From Calliopum simillimum (Eukaryota > Arthropoda > Insecta > Diptera > Lauxaniidae), in NCBI GenBank assembly GCA_951812925.1, contig OX638372.1:52512028-52576027 (forward strand): DNA of 64,000 nucleotides, written 5' to 3'. How positions within the stretch are numbered: the stretch's first letter is position 1; every line of letters starts with the position of its first letter. Position numbers and translations under genes: made by a program. The notes under the pieces are model-generated. The model made no database searches and was not told the DNA's origin. It saw nothing but the letters and a program-made list of their open reading frames with translations. This document shows, one piece after another, positions 12,051-24,280 of this stretch.

Positions 12051-12126
12051 ATCAAAACTGCCTAAGTCCCTCTCAGATTTATTTTATTTTGTCCACATAT
12101 CAGAGAGGGACTTAGGCAGTTTTGAT
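12051..12126. ncRNA. perfect 24-bp-stem hairpin in tay intron
   Basis: ATCAAAACTGCCTAAGTCCC plus TCTC (12,051-12,074) is matched exactly by its inverse at 12,103-12,126. After one mismatch the stem continues for three more base pairs, leaving a loop of about 20 nt. The total of 76 nt is in the pre-microRNA size range. No known microRNA seed was recognised, and a tiny inverted-repeat transposon relic would look the same. Typed as a candidate ncRNA only. Confidence 0.3.
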
Positions 12127-12196
12127 AAACTACACATATTTCAGTGCGTTTTACTAATTTTGTGACATAATACATTTTATACTTAAAAGCACTTAC

Positions 12197-15100
12197 CTTA
12201 TCTTCATCCCCTTCACTATCACACTGCAAAAAATTAAAAAAGAAATATGTTAACCACAATATAAATGTTTTTTTTTTAAATACTTACGATATATCCTTTT
12301 CCTGAACTGCATCTACTACTCGCCTGTAAATTTGAACAATTTTTATAAATGTTTTGCACAATAAATTATATTTATATATTTTACTTACATCACTAAACCT
12401 ATCCCTCATATCACCTTCTCTGAGTACTCCTTGAGTTGCGTTATGCCTTCGATAATTATCTGAAGTTTTCTCAGTGTTTTCAATCTTAATATCATGCGCA
12501 TTTGGTTTCTGGTGGTTTTTATAAAAACGAAATATATGTATTTTAATCAAATAAAGACATAATTAATAAAAACCAATAAAACTTACTTTGATTAAATTCA
12601 CAAAAGCATTGTCAGATATACCACTAATTGTTGGGAAACATTTTGGTATCTCAGGCCCCGCCACTGACGTTATGAATTCAGCACATGATTCCGGTCCTTT
12701 GGATATTGATACTTTATCAGTAAAATTACTTGAAGATGCTGCTGCATTGGATTCCAATGATTTTGACGTACACTCGGTAATTTTAATAATGGAATGAGCA
12801 TGAGAACTTTCTTTGTCAGATGCTACGCTATTTGCGCTAATAGTAAAATCTTTACTTGCTATGGTCATTGCTTGTGCCAGTGTAGGAGTTACAGATGCTT
12901 GCAGTATTCTTGAATTGGAAATATTTACATTACTTGTTGTCGTCGTCGCTGTCGCCGCTGTCACCATCGTACTTATATTATGTTCCATGACATTATTATT
13001 ATTATTATTATTAACATTTCCATCAATGTTCATCATATTTGTGTTTATATCAGACATGCTTCCATTGTGGTTTGTTATTGTTGCACTTGGATTACTTAAA
13101 TTACTATTTTGATTTGTGTTTGACGTTGTATTAATATTTTGATAACTATTTTTCCAGGGCACTGCCGCAATTAAATCATTTGTATTGTGACTATTGCTAC
13201 TAATGCTATTGCTATTGTTATTGTTGTTATTATTATTATTATTTATGTTGGTGCCTTGACTTTCCATTTCTCTGTCTCTATCTCTATCTCTATTGCGTTC
13301 CTTTTCGTTAGTTTCCACAATAGATAAACCAAGATCCCGTATTGGATGTGGCTGGCCCGTATCAATGATCTTTGGCATTTTAGTATCTTCAATACAATAG
13401 GTGCTCGTGAGCTCATCGAGTGCTGACAAACGCTTTTCCTTGCGTTTCTGACCCAATTTTATGGCAAACTAAAATTATAAAGAAATAAAAACAAAACATT
13501 AAAATTTAATTAAAAACAAAGAAATTGCAATCGCTAAATTAAATGCAATACAAGAGAATTTAAAAGTGGGTGCAAATTCGAATTTATTGCAATTACAAGT
13601 ATGTAGATATTTTGTGTAGTATTTTAATTCAACAGATATATGTATTTATTGTATATTTAATATTTGACTCATAAGCTATGTCCAGTGCATTAAAAAAGAG
13701 ACTGACATTACAAAAAAAAAAAAGTTTCACAAACGAAACAAGGTGTTAAATGGAATTTGTACGAATACAGAAAACATTTTCCAAAAGTACTTTATACCAA
13801 GGGTATCAACGTAGAACAAAAGTTCGGCTACAACAAACACAATATTTCAATACATTTCAAATTTTTCGGAATTACAACACCCATGAAAAATTGGTTTTGT
13901 CGTATTTTTGGCTCGTCTACAATAAACGGTATATTACAACAACAAACACTAAATTATAACAATAAGCAATAACAATTTTTCATGGATGTTGTAGTTCAGA
14001 GAAATTTGCAAAATTTTGAAATATTGTGTTTGTTGTAGCCGAGCTAAAATTCTACGCTACCTGCGCTTGGCTCAGCACAGCAACACTTGCAGAAAACTTG
14101 GAAATTTTTTTCCCATACCTGCGTAAATCCTTCTGAACATTTTGTTTTGTTACAAATGAAGCTATTGCAGGAAACCAAATGTACTTTTTTTTATCTCGTT
14201 TTTTTTTTAATCCTTAAGTTGAAAGCGACGTTAAATTATCTAAACTCAACTCAACTCAACTCATTCAACAGTTTAAGGTCTGACACAATGTACTATCTAT
14301 GCCAGAAGAGCAAATTTAAATTATGGTGAGACCTTTTCTACAACTTAAATAAAAATTTTTTATATACAGTGAGAAGCAAAACTGTCAGCATGTTTTCTTT
14401 TTTCTGCTTAAAACTTCTATAGCATCAGTTCAAATTATACAATTAAAATGAAGTATGAACCAAACGGAAGCTTGACCGTTCCTCTTTTCACATATGTGAA
14501 CACTTCGAATCAGCCACCCTGTATAGCCGTTTTATAAGAATTCATTGTGTCAGAGTCGCCATAACTTTCCAAGGAAAAATCGTAGATGACCACACCGGCT
14601 ATTTTTTGGAAAAAAGAAGGGCAATATGTTCTTTTGCACTTTATAGAATAGAGAATAAACAATGTTTGCGTCCTGGAACTTAGTTTGAAAAACAAAAACG
14701 ACGTTTTTTGCACTTTTAGGTTAGGATATCTCGACATCCTGAGGAAGTAGAGGGATTCTGTGGCCAGAATCGTTTTTTTAAACTAGCAACAATTCACGTT
14801 CAAGATTTGTTCGCACATCAGTTAATGTGGTACAAAACTGTCAAAATATTTTCGAAATGGTTTTTTGTTCATTATTATTTGTATGGTGTGAAGTTCGGAA
14901 AAAATTTTTCACATATTTGAAAAAAGAAAGGCTTCCGTTTCATTCATACTTCTTTTTGGATATATGATTAGAACGGATGATGTAGCAGCTTTTTACAGAA
15001 AAAAGAAAACATGCTGACAGTTTTACTTCTCACTGTATGTATAAGGTACTTTAAATAGCAAGCTGTATTTAATAATTTGCTCAAGTCTTTTACAACTGAA

Positions 15101-18100
15101 ACAAAAGTAACAAAACAATAAATACTTCTACATTGTTTTGTATTATTGATAAATTCTATTGAATAAAAATAAAGGTACGAGAATATTACAAAAGAATAAA
15201 CCGCCATTCAAGGAAAACAATATCCTATAATTCAGTATAAGACTTAAGAAATATAAGAAAGTGATTACAAATAAAATACCCATAAAATCATATGAATGAT
15301 TGTTAAAATTGTTAAATTGTTTTATACAATCTGGGTCGTTTTTTCTCAACCAGACACTGCTTGACTCCAAAATTTTTGATTTAAAAATTGGGTCGTAGTG
15401 CAATCGCAAGCGAAAGAGTGTTTATGATCTAGCGGAATTGCAAGCGATTGAATACTTATCATAACTACATATTAAACATTGGGAATTCCCAGATTACCCC
15501 CAAAAATCTGAAAAATGATACCAAAAGTGAGCTAAGAAATTTTTTAAATTTTTTGAAGCTCATCGCCATTTTATGCAAAATTTTGGCTTGATGCGGTTTT
15601 TACGATATATTGGGGGTTATCGTGAATAAATATTCCCGGGGAATTTTTTCAGACTGCCGTGTGTTCTCTATTGCATTTTAAGAAAATTCCCCGGGAATCT
15701 TGATTCACGATAACCCCCATTAAATTTTTTTTCAAATACAGATGTGTTCAATAAAAAAGTAGTGCTTACTAAAAGAATTGAAAACAACTTTTTTTTACAA
15801 CAAGTTTTTTTTACAAGAGTTTGGGTGTAAAATTCAAACCAAATTGGAATGAATACAAATCCAAAGTTTATACTGTATCCTCGAACTTTTTGCTGTGTAG
15901 TATTTAGTTTCGTGGCTTTTATTTGAACCAACCCCAGCACAGCGCTTTGGCATCGAGTCTAAAAATTTTTGACCGCCGTATCCCAAAGTTGCAAAATATT
16001 TGTCGGCTGATATTGATCGAGTGCCTTCTTCAAGGCACACTTCAGATTTTCAATAGTATTGAGGCCTAGCACATTTATTTTGATGGCCTTACACCACTGC
16101 GAATAAGAAAAGCTTGGTCAGCGTGGTTATAGCCTGGCAGAAATATTTTTAAATGATTTTTGAATTATTAAATTTTCGGAATGTTTTGCCCTCATCGCGG
16201 ATTTTGATCAATCTTAATATTAATCGATGATAAATTTCATAACCATTCAGAAAAAATCCGGCCGACCAAATTTTTTTTGCTGAAAATGACCGGCAGACCT
16301 ATTTTAATGGTACGACAGTGGGTACTTCCGGCAGTTTCTAAGCTCGCATACCAAGATATTTTTAAATTTGACATTAAAACACGTAAATTAACATTTAACA
16401 CTTATGTTAGCATTTTCGTAACTAAAATGAATTGAAATGTTTCGATCAAAAGGGCTCAAGTTTGTTATTAATAGTCCAATCCTTATATTTTTTTGCCGTT
16501 GAACAGTGTAATCAGTAAAATATGACATCACAAAGTTGACGGGGAGTATCACTACTATTTTTGTGAGCACAACGTATATAACTATTGTTTTTTAGATGAA
16601 ACACCCATAAAAAACGTATTTCCGAAATTTCATTTTTCAAAACTACATTTTGGATAAAACTTGTTGTTCCAAGGTCACCAAGAAATCATGCAAGCAACAA
16701 TTTTCTGTCAACCAATTATATCCTATTTTTATGGACTTTTTGTCCAATAAAGACAATAAATCCTTAAAAACTTTGGAATAATGTAATAAAAATAGTTGTT
16801 TCAAATATATAAAAATTTAACGATTCACAACTCGATTTCAAAAATTTTTGGTTGTAAATTCTCATGGCTCGAAATCGCTAAATCACAGTGTCGTTACCTT
16901 TCCAAATGTTCTCGTGTAACTTGTCGGAAGTAGCTATTCGCTCGATCATAAACTAAGCCTAAGAGTGAAGCTATACCTCCTGAGTCGATATAGCAGTATC
17001 AGTCTGTCCGCATGTCTGTCTGTCCTTTGAAATCATTTAAATATTTTTTGGGAGTAAGATAATTCGATGAAATTTTGGTTCACTGCCTACGTCGTCCAAG
17101 TTAGCTCGACTTATTGAAAATGAGCGAAATCAGTCATCGGATACGCCTACTGCCCATGCAAAAAAAATATTTTTCACGACAATGCAACCAAAATACACAT
17201 AAATACTATGGACGGTAAGCGCAAGTTCCAAGCAAAAATTAGGCGAACTCGCACAAGAGTTCTTGGCACCTTTCATACAAGCCAAATTTTAAAAATACTT
17301 TCGGCCTAGATTTATTTTCAACCAACTGGCATCTCTTAACTTTAAAAATTGGTAAATGTTATTTAACATAAAGCAAATGGATGATAAATATTAAGAGGAA
17401 AAGGAAAAACAACTTTCATTTTACTGCTTATGACATTTACCGTCGCTTTCAGTGAAGTGATACTTGTGTTTCGGCCCGCGAGCAAGAATTACTGGATGAG
17501 CAAGGAAACGTGATGTCTCGTTGAAAAGAGAAGAAAAAACTTGAAAAAAATGATAGATCACGCGAACCTATCATGTGTGGATCAAATGAACAAGTTTCGA
17601 ATAATCGTTAAACAATTGTGCGATTGGCGCACTACGCTTTTACTTTTCTTAGACTATAGCGCTGCGTTCGACTGTGTCCGAGACAAATTCTGGGTTTCAC
17701 TGCAGTGGAGAGGCATTACCGAAAATGCTATAAATTTGGTACGTATGCAGTATGAAGGCTTCAAATGCAATGGGTTGTTGCCATCGACATTTATGAAGGG
17801 CTATTTACTATCAAAAATTACATCCTTGATAAAGCTCTTAATAAGGCCAAAAAAAAGATTCCAGTGGAACTAACTTTAACGAACAGTTAGGAGATCTCGT
17901 CTACGTTCAGACACTTAAAATGCAATGCAAGATTGAAAACCTTGTCGTGGAATCGCAATCGAATTTGAAATCGGATTTGTTATATCTGTGCGATGTGTGG
18001 CTTGTTACCAAGCGGCAAGCGTTATAATTTGCAAGAATTAGTCAACAAATGCTTAAGGCACATATTAACGGCTTGGTAGCCTCGCACCTTATGAAACAAC

Positions 18101-20703
18101 GAATTACGATAAAATTCGACCAAATGCCTAATGAGATCAAACTATGAAAGTGGGTATGGATAGGTCATACCAGGCAGCCTAGTTCAAGGGAATCAAAAAA
18201 TCATATTGAGAAGATCGTTGGAAAAGGAAATCCAAGAATCGGAAATACAATTCACATGCTTAATTTTACTAAAAATATGAAAACACTTGTCATTCGCCTC
18301 AACAAATCTGATCTGTTTACATGTTTCATTCAGTATGAATAATCTGTAATCTAAGGTCAATACCTAATCTTTTAATGAAAAACGACATGTTATCATTCGT
18401 AGTACTAAAAAATCATACATACATAAAAAATAATATGTAAAAGCGTTAAAACGCTACAACCACAGAACGGAAAGCAATCACCTGTTCAAATATAGTCAAA
18501 GAACGAATTAAACGAAATTCAAAAGTGTCATTAAAAAACATGGGACAAAACTAAGCAATGCTTAGCGTGGGTGGTGAAAACCTTATTTGCTTATTAAAAT
18601 TTTACAGTTGGAAAATTAAGTCACTTTTTTGGGTAATTTTTCGCTTTGTAAGAGAAAAGCCCCAGAAAAGGTCACGCTACGGACTTGTAAGCTCCATAAG
18701 TTGCGCATAAAAACAATTTAGGAACTTTTTTCAATAACTCGATTTACATAAACTCCGGCAAAAACATGGCAAAAGATAAGTCCATTTTTATGAATTTTTC
18801 AGGAGATGGAACTTAAGCTTTAACTTGATGGGAGACATCATACATTTTTGCTGAGGACGAATCGGGAACGGTGACTGTGATCTTGTACTGTGGAATCCTT
18901 TATATAAATAGCCCTAGCATTCCTCTGACGCTTGGGTTGTTAATTGATCTTCATGTTCGAAGTAGAGGCTTTGATAAATTGAATCACCATTATCCATTAA
19001 AAACATAGACTTCGATTCATCGAATTATTTATGAAACTAAGCGAATAAGTTTTTCAAGATCCCAACTATCAAATTTTAACTACACCTACAACTTGCAAAT
19101 AATGTAACCCGGGTAATCGTTCATCACCACTATAACGCTATGATAGTAACCTTACAGAAGAAAGAATGAGGATTAGATGTGGGACTTTAAAGTTTTTATT
19201 AATGTTAATTCATGCTTAAGAGGCCCATTTCACCAATAACAAAACGTAAGTCATATAACTTCATAACAATTAGCTCCAATTTTGTGAAGGATATTTTGAA
19301 ATTTGAAATATAGTCCTTAGTTAGCTAGATCCTTATAAATAATTTTATCGGACCCATTATCATAATAATCAAATGACTTAAAAAAAACCCTTTCAATAAT
19401 TTAACAGATTTTAGTTAGAATAAAATGCTCGAAAAAATGCAACATTACGTTGTAACCATTTATATGTACATATTACAATGTTTTAATTATATATACCATA
19501 TATTAGGGATAAGTTTAATTATACCAGTATCTAGTAAATATTATTTAAACAAAATAAATGAAATAATATTTTCAATTAAAAAAAAAAAAAATAGCTCACC
19601 TCTAAGTCCTCATAAGTTTTGAATTCGAGTATTGCAAATCCATCAATGATTTCCTCTTCCAACACAGGTGAACGTGGAAGCTTTCGCCGTACAATAGGCG
19701 GCGGCCTTGGAGGTGGTTTATCACGTGGTAATAATAAAGTTGACGACGATGATGTTGACAGCAAATCTTCATCAAGCGACTCACCCTCAGAATCACTTGG
19801 GGTTGCCATTAAACCGGTATTACACTCTGGTGAATGGGGAGGATTGAGCAGTAGTGAAGCAATGCTGTCTGTAGGTGGCACAACATTGCTGCCATTGCTG
19901 CTGGATGTTGTGCTTGTGAAATTTCCATTTGAATTGTTGCTATCTTCGCCGATGCTTCCAGCGCTACCAGCAGTATATATGAGACTTGCAGTAAATACTC
20001 CACTGCTGCTGCTACCACCTCCAACGCTACCGCCACCGCCAGTGGCAGTGTTATTACGCACATCACGTTCAGCTTGCAAGCGTTGGGCACGTTCACGCCG
20101 ACGCTTCTGTTGACGTTGTTGTTTTGAATTCAAGTTTACGCTTCCATTCGTCGTGACAGTTGCGGAGACAGATATGTTTACCATCTTATCAGCAACTGTA
20201 ACAGTAGACATACTGGCTGCCGCCGACTGGCTTTGGGCTGCTACAGTAGACAGTTCTGTGTCTGAATCAAAATCACTTTGAGGTGGCGGTAGCTGCTGTG
20301 TAGATTTATAAGGAAAAACGCGATTAGCAACATTTCCAATGCCACTGTTAGCTATTCCACCCATATTCATCAAAGACGACATGGAATTACATTGTGGTCC
20401 TGCAATGTTGCCACAAACAACGCCCAGATTTGACGTGGAACTTGCCGCCACCGTTACGTTTGCGCTAGTAACAGTTGATGACGCTGTCATCGACGGATTA
20501 CCAGCATGTGCTTGTTGATGTGAATGATGATGTGGTGATGGTGGCGGCAAATTCAAGTGCTCATTACATGCCGAAGTCTGCTGTTGCATTGGCTGTTGTA
20601 GTTGTTGCTGCTGCTGCTGCTGCTGGGACAGCTTCTCCTGGTGTTCAGCGGAGAAAAATGTTGGATGAACAGTAGCAGTTGGCTTTAAATCTTTTCGTTC
20701 CAT
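12197..20703 (-). CDS. tay: tay bridge / AUTS2-family protein, 5' exons (partial)
   Basis: Five minus-strand exons join in one frame, all at phase 0: 20703-19600, 13468-12587, 12508-12389, 12323-12288 and 12223-12197 (723 residues visible). Each has GT..AG boundaries. Exon 1 opens at AAAATGG and carries Gln, Ser/Thr and Gly runs, a basic RQQKRRRERAQR stretch and, at its end, EEEIIDGFAILEFKTYEDLE. That matches the EEDIIDGFA...FEALE block of vertebrate AUTS2. Exon 2 begins FAIKLGQKRKEKR; micro-exons 4-5 give GKGYI|CDSEGDEDK, like GTGYFCDSDSDQEEK in AUTS2. AUTS2 proteins act with a variant PRC1 complex in neural gene activation; Drosophila Tay is a large nuclear protein affecting brain midline structure. 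An upstream GTG in frame at 20730 is not a credible start. The rest of the gene must lie left of position 1 or in exons I missed. Confidence 0.85.
13806..14062. repeat. foldback element in tay intron 1
   Basis: CAACGTAGAACAAAAGTTCGG...CCATGAAAAATTG on the left is repeated inverted as CAATTTTTCATGGATG...CTAAAATTCTACG on the right. The arms are about 88 bp around a spacer of about 80 bp. They include the shared block GGCTACAACAAACACAATAT. No coding capacity. Confidence 0.75.
14365..15037. mobile_element. Tc1/mariner-type nonautonomous element, 672 bp
   Basis: Near-identical inverted ends of about 40 bp start CAGTGAGAAGCAAAACTGTC and end with the inverse ...GACAGTTTTACTTCTCACTG. TA flanks both sides. 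Inner blocks such as AAACGGAAGCTTGACC and CACATATGTGAACACTTCG also recur inverted, so much of the element folds back. No intact transposase frame. Confidence 0.75.
15611..15720. repeat. 110-bp hairpin family, copy A
   Basis: TGGGGGTTATCGTGAATAAA and CCCCGGGAATCTTGATTCAC form the two arms of a nearly complete palindrome around a loop containing CTGCCGTGTGTTCTCTATTG. Close copies lie at 29,890-29,999 and 53,287-53,395, with a partial copy at about 57,795-57,854. It lies in tay intron 1. Confidence 0.85.
15736..16150 (-). pseudogene. Tc1-like element relic, family shared with 58.6-59.3 kb
   Basis: The 5' block ACAGATGTGTTCAATAAAAA/AGTAGTGCTTACTA resembles the terminal sequence ACAGCTGTGTCCAAAATAAT/AGTAGTGCTTTTTA at 58,587. 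It is followed on the minus strand by transposase sequence with CAGCGCTTTGGCATCGA and CCCAAAGTTGCAAAATATTTG, shared with 58,920-59,040. Frameshifts are present and only part of the coding region remains. Confidence 0.65.
16930..17230. repeat. decayed cassette repeat
   Basis: Contains GTCTGTCCGCATGTCTGTCTGTCC, AATTCGATGAAATTTTGGT and CTTATTGAAAATGAGCGAAAT in an order that mirrors, in reverse complement, the block near 9,980-10,160. It is typical of dipteran intergenic repeats with a GACAGACGGACA-like segment. Nothing coding. 16,150-16,930 shows no recognisable feature. Confidence 0.45.
17430..18240 (+). pseudogene. non-LTR retrotransposon RT relic (RTE-like)
   Basis: The frame at 17,541-17,873 has FRIIVKQLCDW, then LFLDYSAAFDCVRDKFWVSL (the palm block with YSAAFD) and LVRMQYEGFKC, the wording of RTE-type reverse transcriptases. 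After a gap, 18,020-18,180 gives a degenerate VNKCLRHIL...MPNEIK...WIGHT stretch with stops, as in the C-terminal tail of such proteins. The FADD catalytic block is missing and several stops occur, so it is a dead fragment within tay intron 1. Confidence 0.65.
18241..19590. other. tay intron 1, no recognisable feature
   Basis: AT-rich intronic sequence. I found no terminal repeats, RNA gene or conserved frame. The A-run at 19,578-19,591 abuts the splice donor of tay exon 1. Confidence 0.4.
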
Positions 20704-23050
20704 TTTGGAATTAGGATAATTGGTTCCCACCGAAGGAGTTTTCTAGTTTTTTGATTTATTGTTGGTTGAAGTGTGCGCATATTGTGCGTGTGTAAGATTT
20801 CATTTTTTATCTTTCTTTTTTTTTCTATTATGGCTGTTCCTGCAAAGATACAGTCCAGTTGTACTGGTTTATCCTAGACAGGGTGATCAGCCACATATTG
20901 GGGTGTCAAATACAGCATTTTGAGGTGGAAAAACCACGCAAAATATATATTCTTTAAATCTGAATACACGTTGGTTTTCTTCTATTTTGAAGATAATAGT
21001 TTCTTATTTATGTCTTTTTAAATTCTTTTTAGTTGTAATGTGGTCCATATTTTCTTTTATAAAAGCAAATTAAAAACTTTGCACAGTGAAATTTAGATAT
21101 CGAAAATTTTTTAATAATCTAAACTGACATTAATTTTGTCAAATCTTCTGACGTAGCCATTGAAATCATTTTTGCAAAAAGACGTCGACACTGAAAATAG
21201 GTTTTTTTATCTTTTTTGTTTGTTTATTATAAAAACAATTTATTATGCACTATAAAAAAGGTGTGTGAAAAAATTGCTTATTGGTTTTCCTTGTTTTTTT
21301 TTTTTACTTTTAACTTATTAATTTTTTTCCTAATTAATTTCTTTTTACAGCCACACATCAGTGTTCTCTCTCTCACACACCCATCGTGCATATTAACAGC
21401 GAAACAGCATAAAAGCAGGGTTGTATTTTCTATGCTTTTCACACTTTCGCAATTAAAAGTATTAAAATAATATTTTATGAAAAATAGAAGAAATAAGCAG
21501 AAAAACAATGAAACCGGTGTGAGGCAAAACTTAAAAAAAATACGGAATTTAAAATCAAAGTTAAATTAAAGAGAATGAATTATAAGGCGAAAGCAAACTC
21601 GACGATGAAGCTAGAAACGACAATCGACGACGTGAGTTTATTAACCGCGACAGCGACCGACAACTTATTTGACAGAATTTTAAAACTAACTTAATTACTT
21701 TCTTTACAGATTTCATTTGGCCTGTTGATGCACTTAAATGGAAACTGTGTATAACTACCCAGCTTCCATCAATGCTCTCAATCATAAAAATTAATACTTT
21801 TGAAGATAAAACACCATCATCAGTATACATAAGGAAAGCATTTAGTTGCGGAACAACAATAAACAGCATGAAAAAAGTTTTGTGAGAACTGATCACAATT
21901 CACTATTAATTTTTCACGGAATTTCCACTTTAATATTTTTATGCGAGACCACATTATTTTCTGTATTACATTTTTTCGTACTACACATTAATCACATTTA
22001 AATTTAATTCAACACTTTTAATAAACATTTCTACAATTTTTTTTTTTGCAACTATACATTGTATGTATTTCAGAATCCATTGGTAAAACAGAATCACTGA
22101 TAAACTTGTTGAAAGAAAACAATACGATGATGAGAACGAACTCCTCTGAAAATAGAGGGATTGGTATAGAAAATAGAATGCAATTTTTTTCTTTGGGATA
22201 TATTTTGCCATATTGTTGGTGTGTATTTTTAATAATTTTTTAAGAATTGCATCTATTTGTCTTCTTCATGCAGCTACCACTATTAACTATTGTTAAGGAG
22301 AGACAATATTATGTCGCAAGAATAGCGAGCAAATACAAGCAGTAACAAAATTGAAAAAATTTTCAGTCAACTCGTAGAAAACACAATTTTTGTTTTTTAG
22401 TTTTTTAAAATGTGCTTTCACTCCGCACATTCGCTTTTATACTTCCAACCACTCACATTTCTTTAATTTTGATTATTTAACTTTTTTTGCTAATTTTATG
22501 TAGTTTTAAAAGTATATTTTAATGCAGATTCCGAATTCCCAACGCACCACTCCAGTATATAACAAAAGATGCGTTCGATAACTTGGTTATTATGAATATT
22601 TTATATCGAAGTAACGAGTGTGGCACTTTTTTTATTCTTCAAGTTGGTAGCAAAATTAACGATATTATACGGGAAAAAATTCCAAATTCTTAATATCGTT
22701 AATTAACGTTCCCAACTTGATATCTCGCTCTGTTTCCGAGATATCGAGACATAAAGTTTTAGAGAGCAAGTCAAGTTGATCAGGCCTATTACTGAACATA
22801 ACATAACATAACATTGAATTCGAATTGCTACTACGTGAATTCGAAATTCGTGTATTGCGATCACTTTCTATATCTGAAACTCAAATTTTTTTTTAGTTTC
22901 CGGCGAATAGACTGACTACCGAAGAAATATCATAATTTTATTAAAGAAGTACTTCAAACTTAACGAATTACGAAGTTACGTTCGTACTTTCTTGAAACCA
23001 ATAAAAGCATTTTCATAGATCTCACAAAATTTGTATATACGATGGATTCA
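20704..23050. other. region upstream of tay coding start
   Basis: Presumably contains the tay 5' UTR and promoter. A short plus-strand frame at 21,576 ends in a good GTGAGT donor, with a TTTCTTTACAG acceptor at about 21,710, but the spliced product would be only about 33 residues and unlike anything I know. A short AACAT run lies near 22,800. No core promoter motif was identified. Confidence 0.35.
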
Positions 23051-23058
23051 ATGATAGG

Positions 23059-23166
23059 CCGTATCCGTGAACGTACAATTCTTGACGTAAAATCATGTGT
23101 TTCACATGTATTTCGCATTACTAATCACATGATTTTACGTCACGAGTTGTACGTTCACTGATGCGG
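23059..23166. repeat. 108-bp hairpin
   Basis: GCCGTATCCGTGAACGTACA...AAATCATGTG and CACATGATTTTACGTCACGA...TGATGCGGC are inverted complements with arms of about 42 bp and a loop of about 24 nt. Unrelated in sequence to the 110-bp GGGGGTTATCG family but of similar size. Confidence 0.7.
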
Positions 23167-24085
23167 CGATTCAACCTCTTTCGCTTTTGTTTTTAAATTG
23201 TTATAATAGTTGTAGCATCTCGAGTTATCAAAAAAGTCTATTTAATTTTTTCGACCTATTTTGCATTTTTCATGTGAAAACATAAGCTGTGTTTTAGACG
23301 GCAGCGCGTTAACACAGTTCTTCTTAAACGATTTTGTGTGCTATCTTCTTATTTTGTTGTTTGTTTTTAAATAGTGCGATATTGCACGAAGGCCACCTGC
23401 CCTACAGGGTCCCAAGAGTTTGTTTGCATTCACAGATCTACATACTTCGTGCTAAATATCGAAAACACATACATATTTGTCTGTAGCTGTGTCTTATAGC
23501 TTAAACACAATTGGAGCGAACGACTAATTTCGCCCGACGAATATTCGCTGTCAAAAAAAATTCGTCGACGAATTTCGCTCTGTTAAACACAATCTAAGTG
23601 ACGACGGCAATAGTTGTTTTTATTTTAAATTGTTTTTGATGTTCTCTGATGACCATTTCAAAAAATAAATATCAAATAAAATTTCATATTCTTTTAAATA
23701 ATTTTTTCTAACAAATCTAAAAATTTTACATTAAAAACTTATTTTTCCGGTTTGACATTTCCAAAAATCGATGGCGCCGGCGACAAAATTAAAACTAGTT
23801 ATGAATTTAGTTTATTGACTGTTTTTTTTTTGCTTGCATAGTACTAATGAAAGTACCAACGCGCTTTTTTCTAAATTGAAGTATGATAATTTTATATTTT
23901 ATATTTTTGCAATTTTTCAACAACAGACGAAAGCAAGTGTTAACATGGAAATTGATTACATATGTTTCGGCTACTTCCACATACATATTTATATATTTTC
24001 AAAGATCGATTTACATATAAATCTATCAATGCATTTTTCTAACACATAATTATGACAAATCAAGGAACGGATTAAAAACACGGCT

Positions 24086-24132
24086 ATAGTGACATATGTT
24101 TCGTCTTTCGCCACAAAGACTCATCAGACTAT
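24086..24132 (-). ncRNA. predicted hammerhead ribozyme, minus strand
   Basis: Read on the minus strand: ATAGT (stem I 5'), CTGATGA, a six-pair stem II GTCTTT/AAAGAC with loop GTGGCG, GAAA, a very short stem III CATATG, GTC as cleavage triplet, then ACTAT (stem I 3') that pairs exactly with ATAGT. Every core position of the hammerhead consensus is present. The minimal stem III is of the kind reported for hammerheads in Penelope-like retroelements. Confidence 0.8.
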
Positions 24133-24280
24133 TTTTGTTGTAATTATAATTATATATATATAACCTGGAGATCCTTGGTTCGTCTCCCGCCCAGACCAAA
24201 AACACAAAAAGTTTTCAAACTTGCAATTTTTCAATTATAATTAATTTAGTAAAATAAATATAATTATAATTACAACAAAA

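Noticed and set aside
12813..13112. Hydrophobic plus-strand frame looking like a membrane protein
   Set aside because: Antisense of the Asn/Thr-rich tay exon 2; the apparent hydrophobic run comes from complementing AAT/AAC repeats.
19619..20113. 164-codon plus-strand frame opposite tay exon 1
   Set aside because: Antisense shadow of the conserved AUTS2-type exon; Ser/Leu-rich because of the repeats on the coding strand.
21576..21760. Short plus-strand spliced frame starting MNYKAKANSTMK
   Set aside because: Good splice signals, but the product is about 33 residues, unlike any known protein, with no conservation evidence available.
21561..21896. 111-codon minus-strand frame
   Set aside because: Low-complexity hydrophobic/Ser translation with no family motif; overlaps the short spliced frame on the other strand.
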